Source: Jiangella ureilytica (lineage in GTDB: Bacteria > Actinomycetota > Actinomycetes > Jiangellales > Jiangellaceae). Taken from it: a stretch of DNA of 41,576 nt. The DNA is taken from positions 1-41,576 of the forward strand of contig NZ_SMKL01000055.1 of NCBI RefSeq assembly GCF_004348545.1, written 5' to 3'. Position 1 is the stretch's first letter; each line of letters begins with the position of its first letter. Both the position numbers and the translations under genes were made by a program. Below are positions 11,318-19,294 of this stretch, in pieces. The notes beneath the pieces were generated by a model that worked only from the letters and a program-made list of their open reading frames with translations, did not search any database and was not told where the DNA came from.

Positions 11318-12883
11318 TCAGACCGGCGGCACGCCGTGCCGCCGCTCGGAGAATCGCCGGTCCTTGCCGGCCGCGGCCGCCAACCGCGCGACGAGCTGGC
11401 CCCGCAGCTCCTCGGGCTCCACGATCGCGTCGATGACCAGGTCGGACGCCAGCCGCAGGATGTCGATGTCGGCCTCGTACTCCAGCCGCAGCCCCTCGAC
11501 GTACGCCGCCCGCTCCTCGTCGTCGGCGATGGCGGCGATCTTGTTGAAGTAGACGGCGTTGATCGCGGCCTCCGGGCCCATGACGGCGATCTTCGCGGTC
11601 GGCAGCGCGAGGCAGGCGTCCGGCCCGAACCCCGGCCCGCACATCGCGTACAGACCGGCACCGTAGGCCTTGCGGACGATCACCGACACCGTCGGCACCG
11701 TGGCCTCGGCCACCGCGGTGATCATCTTGGCGCCGTGCCGGATGATCCCCTCGCGCTCCACCGACGAGCCGATCATGAAGCCGGGCACGTCGGCCAGGTA
11801 GATCAGCGGCACGTTGAACGCGTCGCACAGCCAGATGAACCGGGCCGCCTTGTCCGCGGAGTCGGTGAACAGCACGCCGCCCTTGACGGCGGGCTGGTTG
11901 GCGACGACACCGACCGGCTGGCCCTCGAGCAGCCCGAACCCGGTGACCAGCTCGGCCGCGAACAGCGGCTTCACCTCGAAGAACGAGTCGCCGTCGATCA
12001 GAGCGTCGATGACGTCGTGGATGTCGTAGCCCATCGACTCCTCGGCGGGGACGAGGTCGCGGGTGAACTCGCGAGCGGCGCCCCCGGCGGCGTACGACGG
12101 CGGCGGCTGACGCCACGAGCCGGGCAGGTAGGAGAAGAACGCCTTCGCCTGCTCGATCGCCTCGGCGTCGTCGGCCGCGAGGTTGTCGCCGCAGCCGGAC
12201 ACCGTCGCGTGCATGCGGGCGCCGCCCATCTCGTCGAGCGTCACCTTCTCGCCGACCACCATCTCGGCCATGCGGGGCGAGCCGAGGTACATCGAGGCGT
12301 TGCCCTCGACCATGATCACGACGTCGCAGAAGGACGGGATGTAGGCGCCGCCGGCCGCGCTGGGCCCGAACAGGCAGCAGATCTGCGGCACCTTGCCCGA
12401 CAGCGCCACCTGGTTGTGGAAGATGCGCCCGGCGCCGCGGCGGCCGGGGAACAGCTCGACCTGATCGGTGATGCGGGCGCCGGCGGAGTCGATGAACCAG
12501 AACACCGGCAGCTCGTCGCGCAGCGCCGTCTCGGTGACCCGGACGATCTTCTCGACGGTCCGCGCGCCCCACGAGCCGGCCTTGACGGTGGGGTCGTTCG
12601 CGACGACCAGCGCGGGCCGGCCCTCGACCAGGCCGCGACCGGTGACGACGCCGTCGGCCGGCAGCCCCGTGGCGAGCGCGTGGGCCAGCTGGCCGTCCTC
12701 GACGAAGGTCCCGGTGTCGAAGAGCAGGTCGAGGCGGTCGCGCACGTAGAGCTTGCCCTGTGCGGCCAGCTTGGCGGCACCGGCGTCCGACGGGACCTCG
12801 GTGGCCTTGCGTGCCGCGTCGACCTCGGCGTAGTGGTCGCGCCCCACGGCGTCCCCTTCCGTCCCCGTCGCCGTTCTCGTCAC
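11318..12883 (-). CDS. Acyl-CoA carboxylase beta (carboxyltransferase) subunit, second copy
   Basis: A 521-residue carboxyltransferase of the same superfamily as PccB but clearly distinct. It has FIDSAGARITDQVELFPGRR, FGPSAAGGAYIPSFCDVVIM, YLADVPGFMIGSSVEREGII and RKAYGAGLYAMCGPGFGPDA. The Asp that gives PccB its propionyl preference is replaced (AGLYAMCG), so another acyl-CoA is expected. Methylcrotonyl- or related branched acyl-CoA fits the LiuR-like context, but the motif differs from typical methylcrotonyl-CoA carboxylase (GAGNYGMCG). Start is GTG 12883, 7 bp after the acyl-CoA dehydrogenase stop, so the two form one operon. No alpha subunit lies in this operon; the one at 16208 may serve it. 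Confidence 0.88.
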   Translation of the reverse strand: MTRTATGTEGDAVGRDHYAEVDAARKATEVPSDAGAAKLAAQGKLYVRDRLDLLFDTGTFVEDGQLAHALATGLPADGVVTGRGLVEGRPALVVANDPTVKAGSWGARTVEKIVRVTETALRDELPVFWFIDSAGARITDQVELFPGRRGAGRIFHNQVALSGKVPQICCLFGPSAAGGAYIPSFCDVVIMVEGNASMYLGSPRMAEMVVGEKVTLDEMGGARMHATVSGCGDNLAADDAEAIEQAKAFFSYLPGSWRQPPPSYAAGGAAREFTRDLVPAEESMGYDIHDVIDALIDGDSFFEVKPLFAAELVTGFGLLEGQPVGVVANQPAVKGGVLFTDSADKAARFIWLCDAFNVPLIYLADVPGFMIGSSVEREGIIRHGAKMITAVAEATVPTVSVIVRKAYGAGLYAMCGPGFGPDACLALPTAKIAVMGPEAAINAVYFNKIAAIADDEERAAYVEGLRLEYEADIDILRLASDLVIDAIVEPEELRGQLVARLAAAAGKDRRFSERRHGVPPV

Positions 12884-12890
12884 GAGACGA

Positions 12891-14057
12891 TCATGCCTGA
12901 ACCGGCAGGCCCAGGCCGCGCGCCAGGACGAGCCGCTGGATCTCGCTGGTCCCCTCGCCGATCTCGAGGATCTTCGCGTCGCGGTAGAAGCGCGCCACCG
13001 GGTACTCCTCCATGAAGCCGTAGCCGCCGTGCACCTGCGTGGCGATGCGGGTGGCGGTGACGGCGGACTCCGTCGCGTAGAGCTTGGCCGACGCTGCCGC
13101 CTGCTTCACCTCGGCGGCGGGCGCACCGGCGTCGCGCAGGGCCGCTGCCCGGTAGGTCAGCAGCCGGGCGGCCTGCGCCATGACGTGCAGGTCGGCGATC
13201 TGGAACGCGACGGCCTGCTTCGCGCCGATGGGCACGCCGAACGAGGTCCGCTCGTGCGCGTAGGGGACGCTGGCGTCGAGCATCGCCTGGATGCAGCCGA
13301 CGGCGAGGGCGGCGATGGCGATGCGGCCGTCGTCGAGCGTGGCCAGGAACTGCGCGAACCCCTGGCCGCGCTCGCCCAGGAGGTGGTCGGCCGGCACCCT
13401 GGCGCCGTCGAAGGTCAGCGGGTGGGTGTCGGACGCGTGCCAGCCGAGCTTGTCGTAGGCCGGCTCGACGATGAACCCGGGCGTGCCGGACGGGACGATG
13501 ATCGCGGAGATCTCCGCGGTGCCGCCGGACCGCTCGCCGGTGCGCGCGGTGATGGTGACGCAGCTGGTCAGCTCGGTGCCGGAGTTGGTGATGAACTGCT
13601 TGGCGCCGTCGACGACCCACTGGTCGCCGTCGAGGACCGCGCGGGTCGCCGTCGCGCCGGCGTCGGAGCCGGCACCGGGCTCGGTGAGGCCGAACGCGGC
13701 CAGCGCCCGGCCGGCCACGAGGTCGGGCAGCCAGCGGTCCTTCTGCGCCGCGGTGCCGTAGGTCAGGATCGGCATGATGCCCAGCCCGACGGCGGCCTCG
13801 AGCGTGATGCCGAGCGACTGGTCGACGCGGCCGATCTCTTCGATCGCCACGCACAGGCTGGTGAGGTCGCCGCCGGCGCCGCCGTACTCCTCGGGCGCCG
13901 TCAGGCCGAACAGGCCCAGATCGCCCATGGCGCGCACGACGGCGACGGGGAACTCGTGCTTGCGGTCCCACTCCGCGGCGTGCGGCGCGATCTGCGCACG
14001 CGCGAAGTCGCGGACGACCTGGCGGAACTGCTCGTGTTCCGCGGAGAGCTCGAACAT
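12891..14057 (-). CDS. Acyl-CoA dehydrogenase (FadE/LiuA-like)
   Basis: FAD-dependent alpha-beta desaturation of an acyl-CoA. The 388-residue protein is standard length with all three domains: the N-terminal helical part, the beta domain with FGLTEPGAGSDAG and GAKQFITNSG, and the C-terminal helical part with the QVHGGYGFMEEYP and EIGEGTSEIQRLVLAR signatures. E368 in GEGTSEIQ is at the catalytic-base position used by short/medium-chain enzymes. ATG at 14057 faces a perfect palindrome and a divergent MerR gene. With the carboxyltransferase downstream the pair suggests dehydrogenation then carboxylation, as in leucine catabolism (isovaleryl-CoA to methylglutaconyl-CoA). Hydratase and lyase genes are absent here, so the pathway assignment is tentative. 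Confidence 0.92.
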   Translation of the reverse strand: MFELSAEHEQFRQVVRDFARAQIAPHAAEWDRKHEFPVAVVRAMGDLGLFGLTAPEEYGGAGGDLTSLCVAIEEIGRVDQSLGITLEAAVGLGIMPILTYGTAAQKDRWLPDLVAGRALAAFGLTEPGAGSDAGATATRAVLDGDQWVVDGAKQFITNSGTELTSCVTITARTGERSGGTAEISAIIVPSGTPGFIVEPAYDKLGWHASDTHPLTFDGARVPADHLLGERGQGFAQFLATLDDGRIAIAALAVGCIQAMLDASVPYAHERTSFGVPIGAKQAVAFQIADLHVMAQAARLLTYRAAALRDAGAPAAEVKQAAASAKLYATESAVTATRIATQVHGGYGFMEEYPVARFYRDAKILEIGEGTSEIQRLVLARGLGLPVQA

Positions 14058-14093
14058 CGTCGTTCCCGCTTCCGTAGTGCCCGGTACTTGACG

Positions 14094-14109
14094 CTTACGT
14101 TAACGTAAG
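14094..14109. promoter_or_regulatory. Perfect 16-bp palindrome, candidate LiuR-type MerR operator
   Basis: CTTACGTTAACGTAAG is its own reverse complement. It lies between the acyl-CoA dehydrogenase gene and the divergent MerR gene, and resembles the TTACGT-N-ACGTAA palindromes described for LiuR regulators of branched-chain amino acid catabolism. A TTGACG hexamer at 14088-14093 on the plus strand abuts it, consistent with a MerR site inside a promoter spacer, though no clear -10 follows. It probably controls both directions. Confidence 0.8.
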
Positions 14110-14149
14110 TTTGGGCGTGAGACCAGGCTTCCGGAGCGGAGGGCGACGG

Positions 14150-14539
14150 GTGACCGGCACGGAGCGGACGTGGAGCATCACCGAGCTCGCCGAGGAGTTC
14201 GGCATCACCCTGCGCACGATCCGGTTCTACGAGGAGCAGGGCCTGCTGACGCCGGCCCGCAACGGCACCCGGCGCATCTTCGCCGACGGCGACCGCGTGC
14301 GGCTCGGCCTGGTGTTGCGCGGGAAGCGGCTCGGGTTTCCGCTCGACGAGATCAAGAAGATCATCGGCATGTACGACGCCGAGCCCGGCGAGGTGGGGCA
14401 GCTGCGCTACCTGCTCGACCAGATCGAGCAGCGCCGGGCGGAGCTGGAGATGCGCCGACGCGACATCGACGCCACCCTGTCCGACCTCGCGGACCTGGAG
14501 CGTCGATGCCGCGCCGACCTGGAGCGGCTGTCGGTCTAA
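14150..14539 (+). CDS. MerR family regulator, LiuR-like
   Basis: A 129-residue DNA-binding regulator. The winged helix-turn-helix covers about residues 8-75: WSITELAEEFGITLRTIRFY, EEQGLLTPARNGTRRIF, then GKRLGFPLDEIKKIIGMYD. A C-terminal coiled coil for dimerisation follows (QLRYLLDQIEQRRAELEMRR). There is no Cys metal site, so it is not a metal sensor; the ligand is more likely a CoA or acyl intermediate. GTG 14150 is chosen because GGAGGG at 14138-14143 lies six bases upstream; TTG 14111 and GTG 14117 are earlier in-frame options. The divergent acyl-CoA dehydrogenase/carboxylase operon and the palindrome between them point to LiuR-like control. Its stop overlaps the convergent gene by 4 bp. 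Confidence 0.9.
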   Translation: MTGTERTWSITELAEEFGITLRTIRFYEEQGLLTPARNGTRRIFADGDRVRLGLVLRGKRLGFPLDEIKKIIGMYDAEPGEVGQLRYLLDQIEQRRAELEMRRRDIDATLSDLADLERRCRADLERLSV

Positions 14540-15507
14540 CCCCCCGGGGGCGGGTCGGTGATGGGCTGCCTGTCGCACTGCGCGGCGCCGTCCATGACGA
14601 CCTCCGCGACCTCGCCACCTGACATCAGGAAGTGCCAGGCCCGCATGATGACGTTCTCGCCGTAGAACACCGCGCGGTAGTACCCGTCGTCGGTGAACGT
14701 CGGATCGGTGTACGCCGCGAGGACGTCGCTCTCGGTCGAGCCGGCCGCGATGCCCTCGGGCGTCGCCACCGGGATGTCGAAGTGCATCGTCGCGACCTCG
14801 AAGTGCGGCCGCAGGTCGTCCGGGTACTCGCCCCAGCTGCCCCGGACCGAGATGAGACCGTGCGCGTTCGCGCTGCGGTACTCGCCGTAGCAGGCCTCGT
14901 GGTACCCCGTGCCCGGCTCGTAGGGCGTGATCACGACGCCCGGGATGGTCTCGAGCTCGGTGAGCGGCGTACCGACGGTGTAACCGTCGATGCCCTCGTT
15001 GGGGTAGATGACGGTCTTGCCTGCGGCCGGGTCCTCCGTGGTCGGGTCCTCGCCGCCCTCGGTGCCCGTCTCGGCGCCGGTCTCGGTGCCGGTCTCGCCG
15101 CCGGGGTCGGTGGCGGGGGGCGCCTCGGTCTCGTCGTCGGGCGGGGTGTCCGGGGTCTCGCCGGTCGGCGGCTCGACCGCCTCCCCGGTCTCCGTCGCGT
15201 CCGGCGTCATGAGCGTGCTCGGCGGCGCCGGGGTCTCCTCGACCGTCGGGGGCGCGGGCGTCTCGAGGGTGGTCGGCGTGTTCGCCGGGGCCGGGTTCGG
15301 GGCGGCGGTGAACTGCCCGCTCACCGCGACGGAGCCGACCGCCAGCGCGGCCACCAGGCCCACCGAGCCGGCGGCCGATGCCACCATGCGGGTGGTCCGC
15401 CGCCGCTGTGCGCCCTTGACGATCCGCCCGACCGCGTCGGTCCGCGCGTTGAGCGACAGCCGCTCGTCGCCGAGGATCCGGCGCAGTTCATCGTCGAAGT
15501 CGTTCAT
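14536..15507 (-). CDS. Single-pass membrane protein with Pro/Thr/Glu-rich linker, partner of a SigE-family sigma factor
   Basis: A 323-residue protein that I do not recognise by family. Residues 1-40 are cytoplasmic and charged, 41-63 form one membrane helix, and 66-163 are a low-complexity Pro/Thr/Glu/Gly linker, fit to cross the cell wall. Residues 165-323 are a folded extracytoplasmic domain with two Cys (HEACYGEY and AAQCDRQP) that may form a disulfide. Its ATG overlaps the sigma-factor stop (ATGA), so the two are translationally coupled. Position and topology are those of an anti-sigma or signal-receiving partner, but no zinc anti-sigma motif is present. Function is inferred from context only. 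Confidence 0.8.
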   Translation of the reverse strand: MNDFDDELRRILGDERLSLNARTDAVGRIVKGAQRRRTTRMVASAAGSVGLVAALAVGSVAVSGQFTAAPNPAPANTPTTLETPAPPTVEETPAPPSTLMTPDATETGEAVEPPTGETPDTPPDDETEAPPATDPGGETGTETGAETGTEGGEDPTTEDPAAGKTVIYPNEGIDGYTVGTPLTELETIPGVVITPYEPGTGYHEACYGEYRSANAHGLISVRGSWGEYPDDLRPHFEVATMHFDIPVATPEGIAAGSTESDVLAAYTDPTFTDDGYYRAVFYGENVIMRAWHFLMSGGEVAEVVMDGAAQCDRQPITDPPPGG

Positions 15508-15983
15508 CGTTCACGTCCCTCCACCGCGGACACGCTCGCCCGCAACTTCGCCAAGGCCTTGCTCGCCTGGCTCTTGACGGTGCCCTGACTGATGCCCAGC
15601 GCCTCGGCGATCTCCGCCTCGGACAGGTCCTCGTAGTAGCGCAGCACCAGCACTGCCCGCTGCCGCGGCGGCAGCTCGGACAGCGCCTGCCACATCGGCT
15701 CGCCGTCGAGCCGGTCCGGCTGGAACGCCACCCGCTCCGGGAACTGCTCGACCAGCACCTCGCGGCGCCGGCGCCGCCACCGGCTGACGTGCGCGTTGGC
15801 CATCGACCGCCGCACGTAGGCCTGCGGGTCGGTGTTCTGCCGCATGATCTTGGCCCAGTGCGATCCGACCTTCTCCAGAGCGGTCTGCACCAGGTCAGCG
15901 GCGTCGTGCGGCGAGCCCGTGAGCGCGTGGCCGTAGCGCAGCAGCCCCGGCAGGCTCGCCCGGACGAACTCCTCGAAATCCAT
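15504..15983 (-). CDS. SigE-family ECF RNA polymerase sigma factor
   Basis: A 159-residue ECF sigma factor of the actinobacterial SigE family. Region 2 is MDFEEFVRASLPGLLRYGHA through LVQTALEKVGSHW and AYVRRSMANAHVSRWRR. Region 4 is LPPRQRAVLVLRYYEDLS with the helix-turn-helix EIAEALGISQGTVKSQASKA. The ATG at 15983 is preceded by GGACGAGG and matches where family members usually begin; an upstream in-frame ATG at 16067 would add 28 poorly conserved residues. The downstream gene starts within its stop codon. No obvious autoregulatory promoter could be defined. Confidence 0.9.
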   Translation of the reverse strand: MDFEEFVRASLPGLLRYGHALTGSPHDAADLVQTALEKVGSHWAKIMRQNTDPQAYVRRSMANAHVSRWRRRRREVLVEQFPERVAFQPDRLDGEPMWQALSELPPRQRAVLVLRYYEDLSEAEIAEALGISQGTVKSQASKALAKLRASVSAVEGRER

Positions 15984-16175
15984 GGTGGCCTCGTCCGCCT
16001 CGGAACGACCCGCCCTCACCGCCGTGCCCACGGCCGCGGCTTCCTCGTCTGGGGACTGTATAAGCATCACGACCCCGCCCTCACGTCTTGAACCTTGTCG
16101 CTGCTGAACACGCGCGAACGGCCTGCGGGGTTGCCTTGCGTCCATGTGTCAGACGGAGTTCAGCTGCCGGTCCCC

Positions 16176-16181
16176 TAGACT
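16176..16181 (+). promoter_or_regulatory. Putative -10 box of the biotin carboxylase gene
   Basis: TAGACT about 26 bases upstream of the GTG start and 13 bases before the ribosome site GGGAGG (16195-16200). Unlike many genes here, this arrangement gives a conventional leadered transcript. No clear -35. Confidence 0.4.
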
Positions 16182-16207
16182 CGCCTGCAGTTCTGGGAGG
16201 AGTGAGC

Positions 16208-18025
16208 GTGGAGTACCGCCGGATCAGCAAGGTTCTCGTGGCCAACCGCGGCGAGATCGCGGTGCGGGTGATTCGGGCCTGCCGCGACGCGGGCCTGGGC
16301 AGTGTCGCCGTCTACGCCGACGGCGACCGCGACGCACCGCACGCCAGGCTCGCCGACGAGGCCTACGCGCTGGGCGGCGAGACCGCCGCCGAGACGTACC
16401 TGGTCATCGCGAAGCTGCTCGACGTCGCCGAGCGCTCCGGCGCCGACGCCGTCCACCCCGGGTACGGGTTCCTGGCCGAGAACGCCGAGTTCGCGCAGGC
16501 CGTCCTCGACGCCGGGCTGGTCTGGATCGGACCGCCGCCGGCCGCCATCACCGCACTCGGCGACAAGGTCAGCGCCCGGCACATCGCCGCGAGCGCCGGC
16601 GCCCCGCTGGTCGCGGGCACCCCCGACCCCGTCACCAGCGCCGACGAGGTCGTCGACTTCGCCAAGGAGCACGGCCTTCCGGTCGCCATCAAGGCCGCCT
16701 ACGGCGGCGGCGGGCGCGGCCTCAAGGTGGCCCGCACGCTCGAGGAGATCCCGGAGCTCTACGAGTCCGCGGTGCGCGAGGCGGTCGCGGCGTTCGGCCG
16801 CGGCGAGTGCTTCGTCGAGCGCTACCTCGACCGGCCGCGCCACGTCGAGACGCAGTGCCTCGCCGACCGGCACGGCAACGTCGTCGTCGTGTCGACGCGC
16901 GACTGCTCGCTGCAGCGGCGGCACCAGAAGCTGGTCGAGGAGGCCCCGGCCCCGTTCCTCTCCGATGAGCAGAACGCCGAGCTGTACCGCGCGTCCAAGG
17001 CGATCCTGCGCGAGGCCGGCTACGTCGGCGCCGGCACCTGCGAGTTCCTGGTCGGCACCGACGGCACGATCTCGTTCCTCGAGGTCAACACCCGGCTTCA
17101 GGTCGAGCACCCGGTCAGCGAGGAGGTCACCGGCCTCGACCTTGTCCGCGAGATGTTCCGGGTCGCCGAGGGCGAGGAGCTGGGCTTCGACGACCCCGTC
17201 GTCCGCGGCCACTCCATCGAGTTCCGCATCAACGGCGAGGACCCCGGCCGCAACTTCCTGCCCACGCCCGGCACGGTCGCCACGTTCCGGCCGCCGTCCG
17301 GCCCCGGCGTTCGCGTCGACGCCGGCGTCGAGCCGGGCAGCGTCGTCGGGCAGAACTTCGACTCGCTGCTGGCCAAGCTGGTCGTCACCGGCGCCACACG
17401 CCGTCAGGCCGTCGAGCGGGCGCGGCGGGCGCTGGCCGAGTTCGAGGTCGACGGGCTGGCCACCGTCATCCCGTTCCACCGCGCCGTGCTCGACGACCCC
17501 GCGTTCGTTCCCGCGGCCGACGGTGAGCCGTTCGCCGTCCACACGCGCTGGATCGAGACCGAGTGGGACAACCCGGTCGCCCCGTTCGCGGGCACGGGCA
17601 CTGGCACGGGCACTGGGGCCGACGGCGATGGCGGCGGCGGTCGCGAGCGGGTCACCGTCGAGGTCGGCGGCAAGCGGCTCGAGGTCGTGCTGCCGGCCGG
17701 GCTGGGCGCGGCCGTCGGCGCTGCGGGCGGTGCCGGCGCAACCGGTGCCGGTGCGGCGCGGCGGCCCGTGCGGCGCAGCGCCGGGCGGTCCGGGGCGGCC
17801 GCCGTCAGCGGCGACGCGCTCACCTCGCCCATGCAGGGCACGATCATCAAGGTCGTGGCCGAGGACGGCCAGACCGTCGCCGAGGGCGACGTCGTCGTCG
17901 TCATGGAGGCGATGAAGATGGAGCAGCCCATCACCGCGCACAAGGCCGGCACCGTCACGGGGCTGACCGCCGCGGTCGGCGCGACCATCGGCAACGGCGC
18001 GGTCATCTGCACCATCGAGGGCTGA
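16208..18025 (+). CDS. accA: Acetyl/propionyl-CoA carboxylase alpha subunit (biotin carboxylase + BCCP)
   Basis: ATP-dependent carboxylation of its own biotin, then delivery to the carboxyltransferase subunits. The 605-residue product has a biotin carboxylase domain at 1-450: [23 protein letters not shown]-grasp glycine loop [31 protein letters not shown] variable linker of Gly/Thr/Ala repeats follows at about 460-525, and the biotinyl domain at about 535-605 has [11 protein letters not shown], whose lysine, K570, is the biotinylation site. GTG 16208 has GGGAGG seven bases upstream. It is the only alpha subunit in the window, so it probably serves PccB and perhaps the second beta. The linker contains a 12-bp tandem duplication encoding Gly-Thr repeats. 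Confidence 0.94.
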   Translation: MEYRRISKVLVANRGEIAVRVIRACRDAGLGSVAVYADGDRDAPHARLADEAYALGGETAAETYLVIAKLLDVAERSGADAVHPGYGFLAENAEFAQAVLDAGLVWIGPPPAAITALGDKVSARHIAASAGAPLVAGTPDPVTSADEVVDFAKEHGLPVAIKAAYGGGGRGLKVARTLEEIPELYESAVREAVAAFGRGECFVERYLDRPRHVETQCLADRHGNVVVVSTRDCSLQRRHQKLVEEAPAPFLSDEQNAELYRASKAILREAGYVGAGTCEFLVGTDGTISFLEVNTRLQVEHPVSEEVTGLDLVREMFRVAEGEELGFDDPVVRGHSIEFRINGEDPGRNFLPTPGTVATFRPPSGPGVRVDAGVEPGSVVGQNFDSLLAKLVVTGATRRQAVERARRALAEFEVDGLATVIPFHRAVLDDPAFVPAADGEPFAVHTRWIETEWDNPVAPFAGTGTGTGTGADGDGGGGRERVTVEVGGKRLEVVLPAGLGAAVGAAGGAGATGAGAARRPVRRSAGRSGAAAVSGDALTSPMQGTIIKVVAEDGQTVAEGDVVVVMEAMKMEQPITAHKAGTVTGLTAAVGATIGNGAVICTIEG

Positions 18026-18082
18026 CGCCGGCTCGGGAAGCACGGCGGGTGCGTCCGGGTGCGCGAGGAGGCCGCCTGCACC

Positions 18083-19225
18083 TCACTCCCAGCTGAGCCG
18101 GACGTCGTCGGCCCCGAGGAGCTCGCCGTAGCGGGCCGCGGCGACGGCAGCGGCCTTCTTCGTGGCGGCCCTGACCGTGGCGAACGGCTCGACGGAGACG
18201 GCGAGGGTGCCGTTCTTCGCCTCGTGACTCCACACGCCACGCACGACGCCGTCGACCACCAGGACCGGTGAGATCCAGCCGGCCGCGCGTGACACGCGAT
18301 CGACGAAGCCGTCGGGGATGGTTCGGGTCCGATGCCCGATGGGCGCGATGACGTACGGGTCGAATCCCGGGAGCAGGTGCACGCCGGCGGCGGCGCCGTC
18401 GTCCACCGTCAGAGTGGCCTCGAGGGTGCCCGGCGTGCTCCAGCGGGTGACGCCGTCGAGCTCGACCTCGACCATGACCTCGGTGTGCTCCTTGAACAGC
18501 CGGCGGGCCTTGGCGGCGTCGACGCCCCACCAGCGGCTGAAGTCTTCGTGCGTGGCCGGGCCGTAGACGTCGAGGAAGCGCTCGATGACGGTGTCCAGCG
18601 CGGTGTGCTGGTCAGGGGCGTCGTCCCAGGGCGCGTCGGGGACCCAGGTGCGCGGGCTGGTGAAGGTGACCTTGCGGTCGCGCTCCGGCCCCGAGCAGAG
18701 CAGGCCGCCCGCCGCGGCCGGCTTGAACATCTGCCCCCAGCCCGACCGCACCGCCTCGGCGAGTCCCGGCGCCTTCACGACGGCGGCGATCTCGGTCAGC
18801 AGCTCCTCGCGGGTGAGCACCTTGCCGGGCAGGACCTCGCCGATGACCTCGGTGATCTGCTGCAGCGCCGCGAGGTTGATGCCGTGGTAGCGCTCCCACG
18901 CGGCGTTGACCTGAGGCCACTGCCGATGCCCCCACGCCGACACCAGCAGCGGCAGCTCGGCAGCCGGGAACAGGTGCAGCGTGCCGCGCATGCCCCACGT
19001 CTTCACCAGCGTGCGGTCGGTCCACAGCGCCGTCGCCGCGTCGCCCAGCTGGTACGACGGGGTACGGACGCCCGCGATGAGCTCGCCCGACGACGCCACC
19101 TGCGCATGCACGCCGATGAGCCGCCCGGCGGTCTCGATCAGGCCGGGAGACGGGTCGGTGACGTGCAGGCGCTGCAGCCGCCGGCCGAGCACCTGGCCCC
19201 AGGTGAGCTTCTCCACGGGACCCAT
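18083..19225 (-). CDS. HTH_42 winged-helix protein (AlkZ/YcaQ-like superfamily)
   Basis: A 380-residue protein of the winged-helix DNA-binding (HTH_42) family, which includes the DNA glycosylases AlkZ and YcaQ that unhook alkylated or crosslinked bases. Recognisable stretches are GRLIGVHAQVASSGELIAGVR, TWGMRGTLHLFPAAELPLL, FLDVYGPATHEDFSRWWGV and VHLLPGFDPYVIAPIGHR. H40-A41-Q42 lies where AlkZ-type enzymes carry the catalytic Q-x-Q or related triad, so activity is possible but not shown. No resistance or secondary-metabolite gene neighbours it, so a self-resistance role is not suggested here. ATG 19225 begins the homology; no ribosome site is evident. Divergent from the next gene, 69 bp away. 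Confidence 0.82.
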   Translation of the reverse strand: MGPVEKLTWGQVLGRRLQRLHVTDPSPGLIETAGRLIGVHAQVASSGELIAGVRTPSYQLGDAATALWTDRTLVKTWGMRGTLHLFPAAELPLLVSAWGHRQWPQVNAAWERYHGINLAALQQITEVIGEVLPGKVLTREELLTEIAAVVKAPGLAEAVRSGWGQMFKPAAAGGLLCSGPERDRKVTFTSPRTWVPDAPWDDAPDQHTALDTVIERFLDVYGPATHEDFSRWWGVDAAKARRLFKEHTEVMVEVELDGVTRWSTPGTLEATLTVDDGAAAGVHLLPGFDPYVIAPIGHRTRTIPDGFVDRVSRAAGWISPVLVVDGVVRGVWSHEAKNGTLAVSVEPFATVRAATKKAAAVAAARYGELLGADDVRLSWE

Positions 19226-19294
19226 CGAACCATCCGCCCCAGACAACGTCGCCCTGCTCGTGGCACGAACCGCCGGACCGTGGATGATGGAGAT

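Noticed and set aside
17584-17615. Short tandem repeat in accA as a phase-variation tract
   Set aside because: The two 12-bp units (GGCACGGGCACT) are a multiple of 3 and lie in the flexible Gly/Thr linker, so copy change would not shift the frame.
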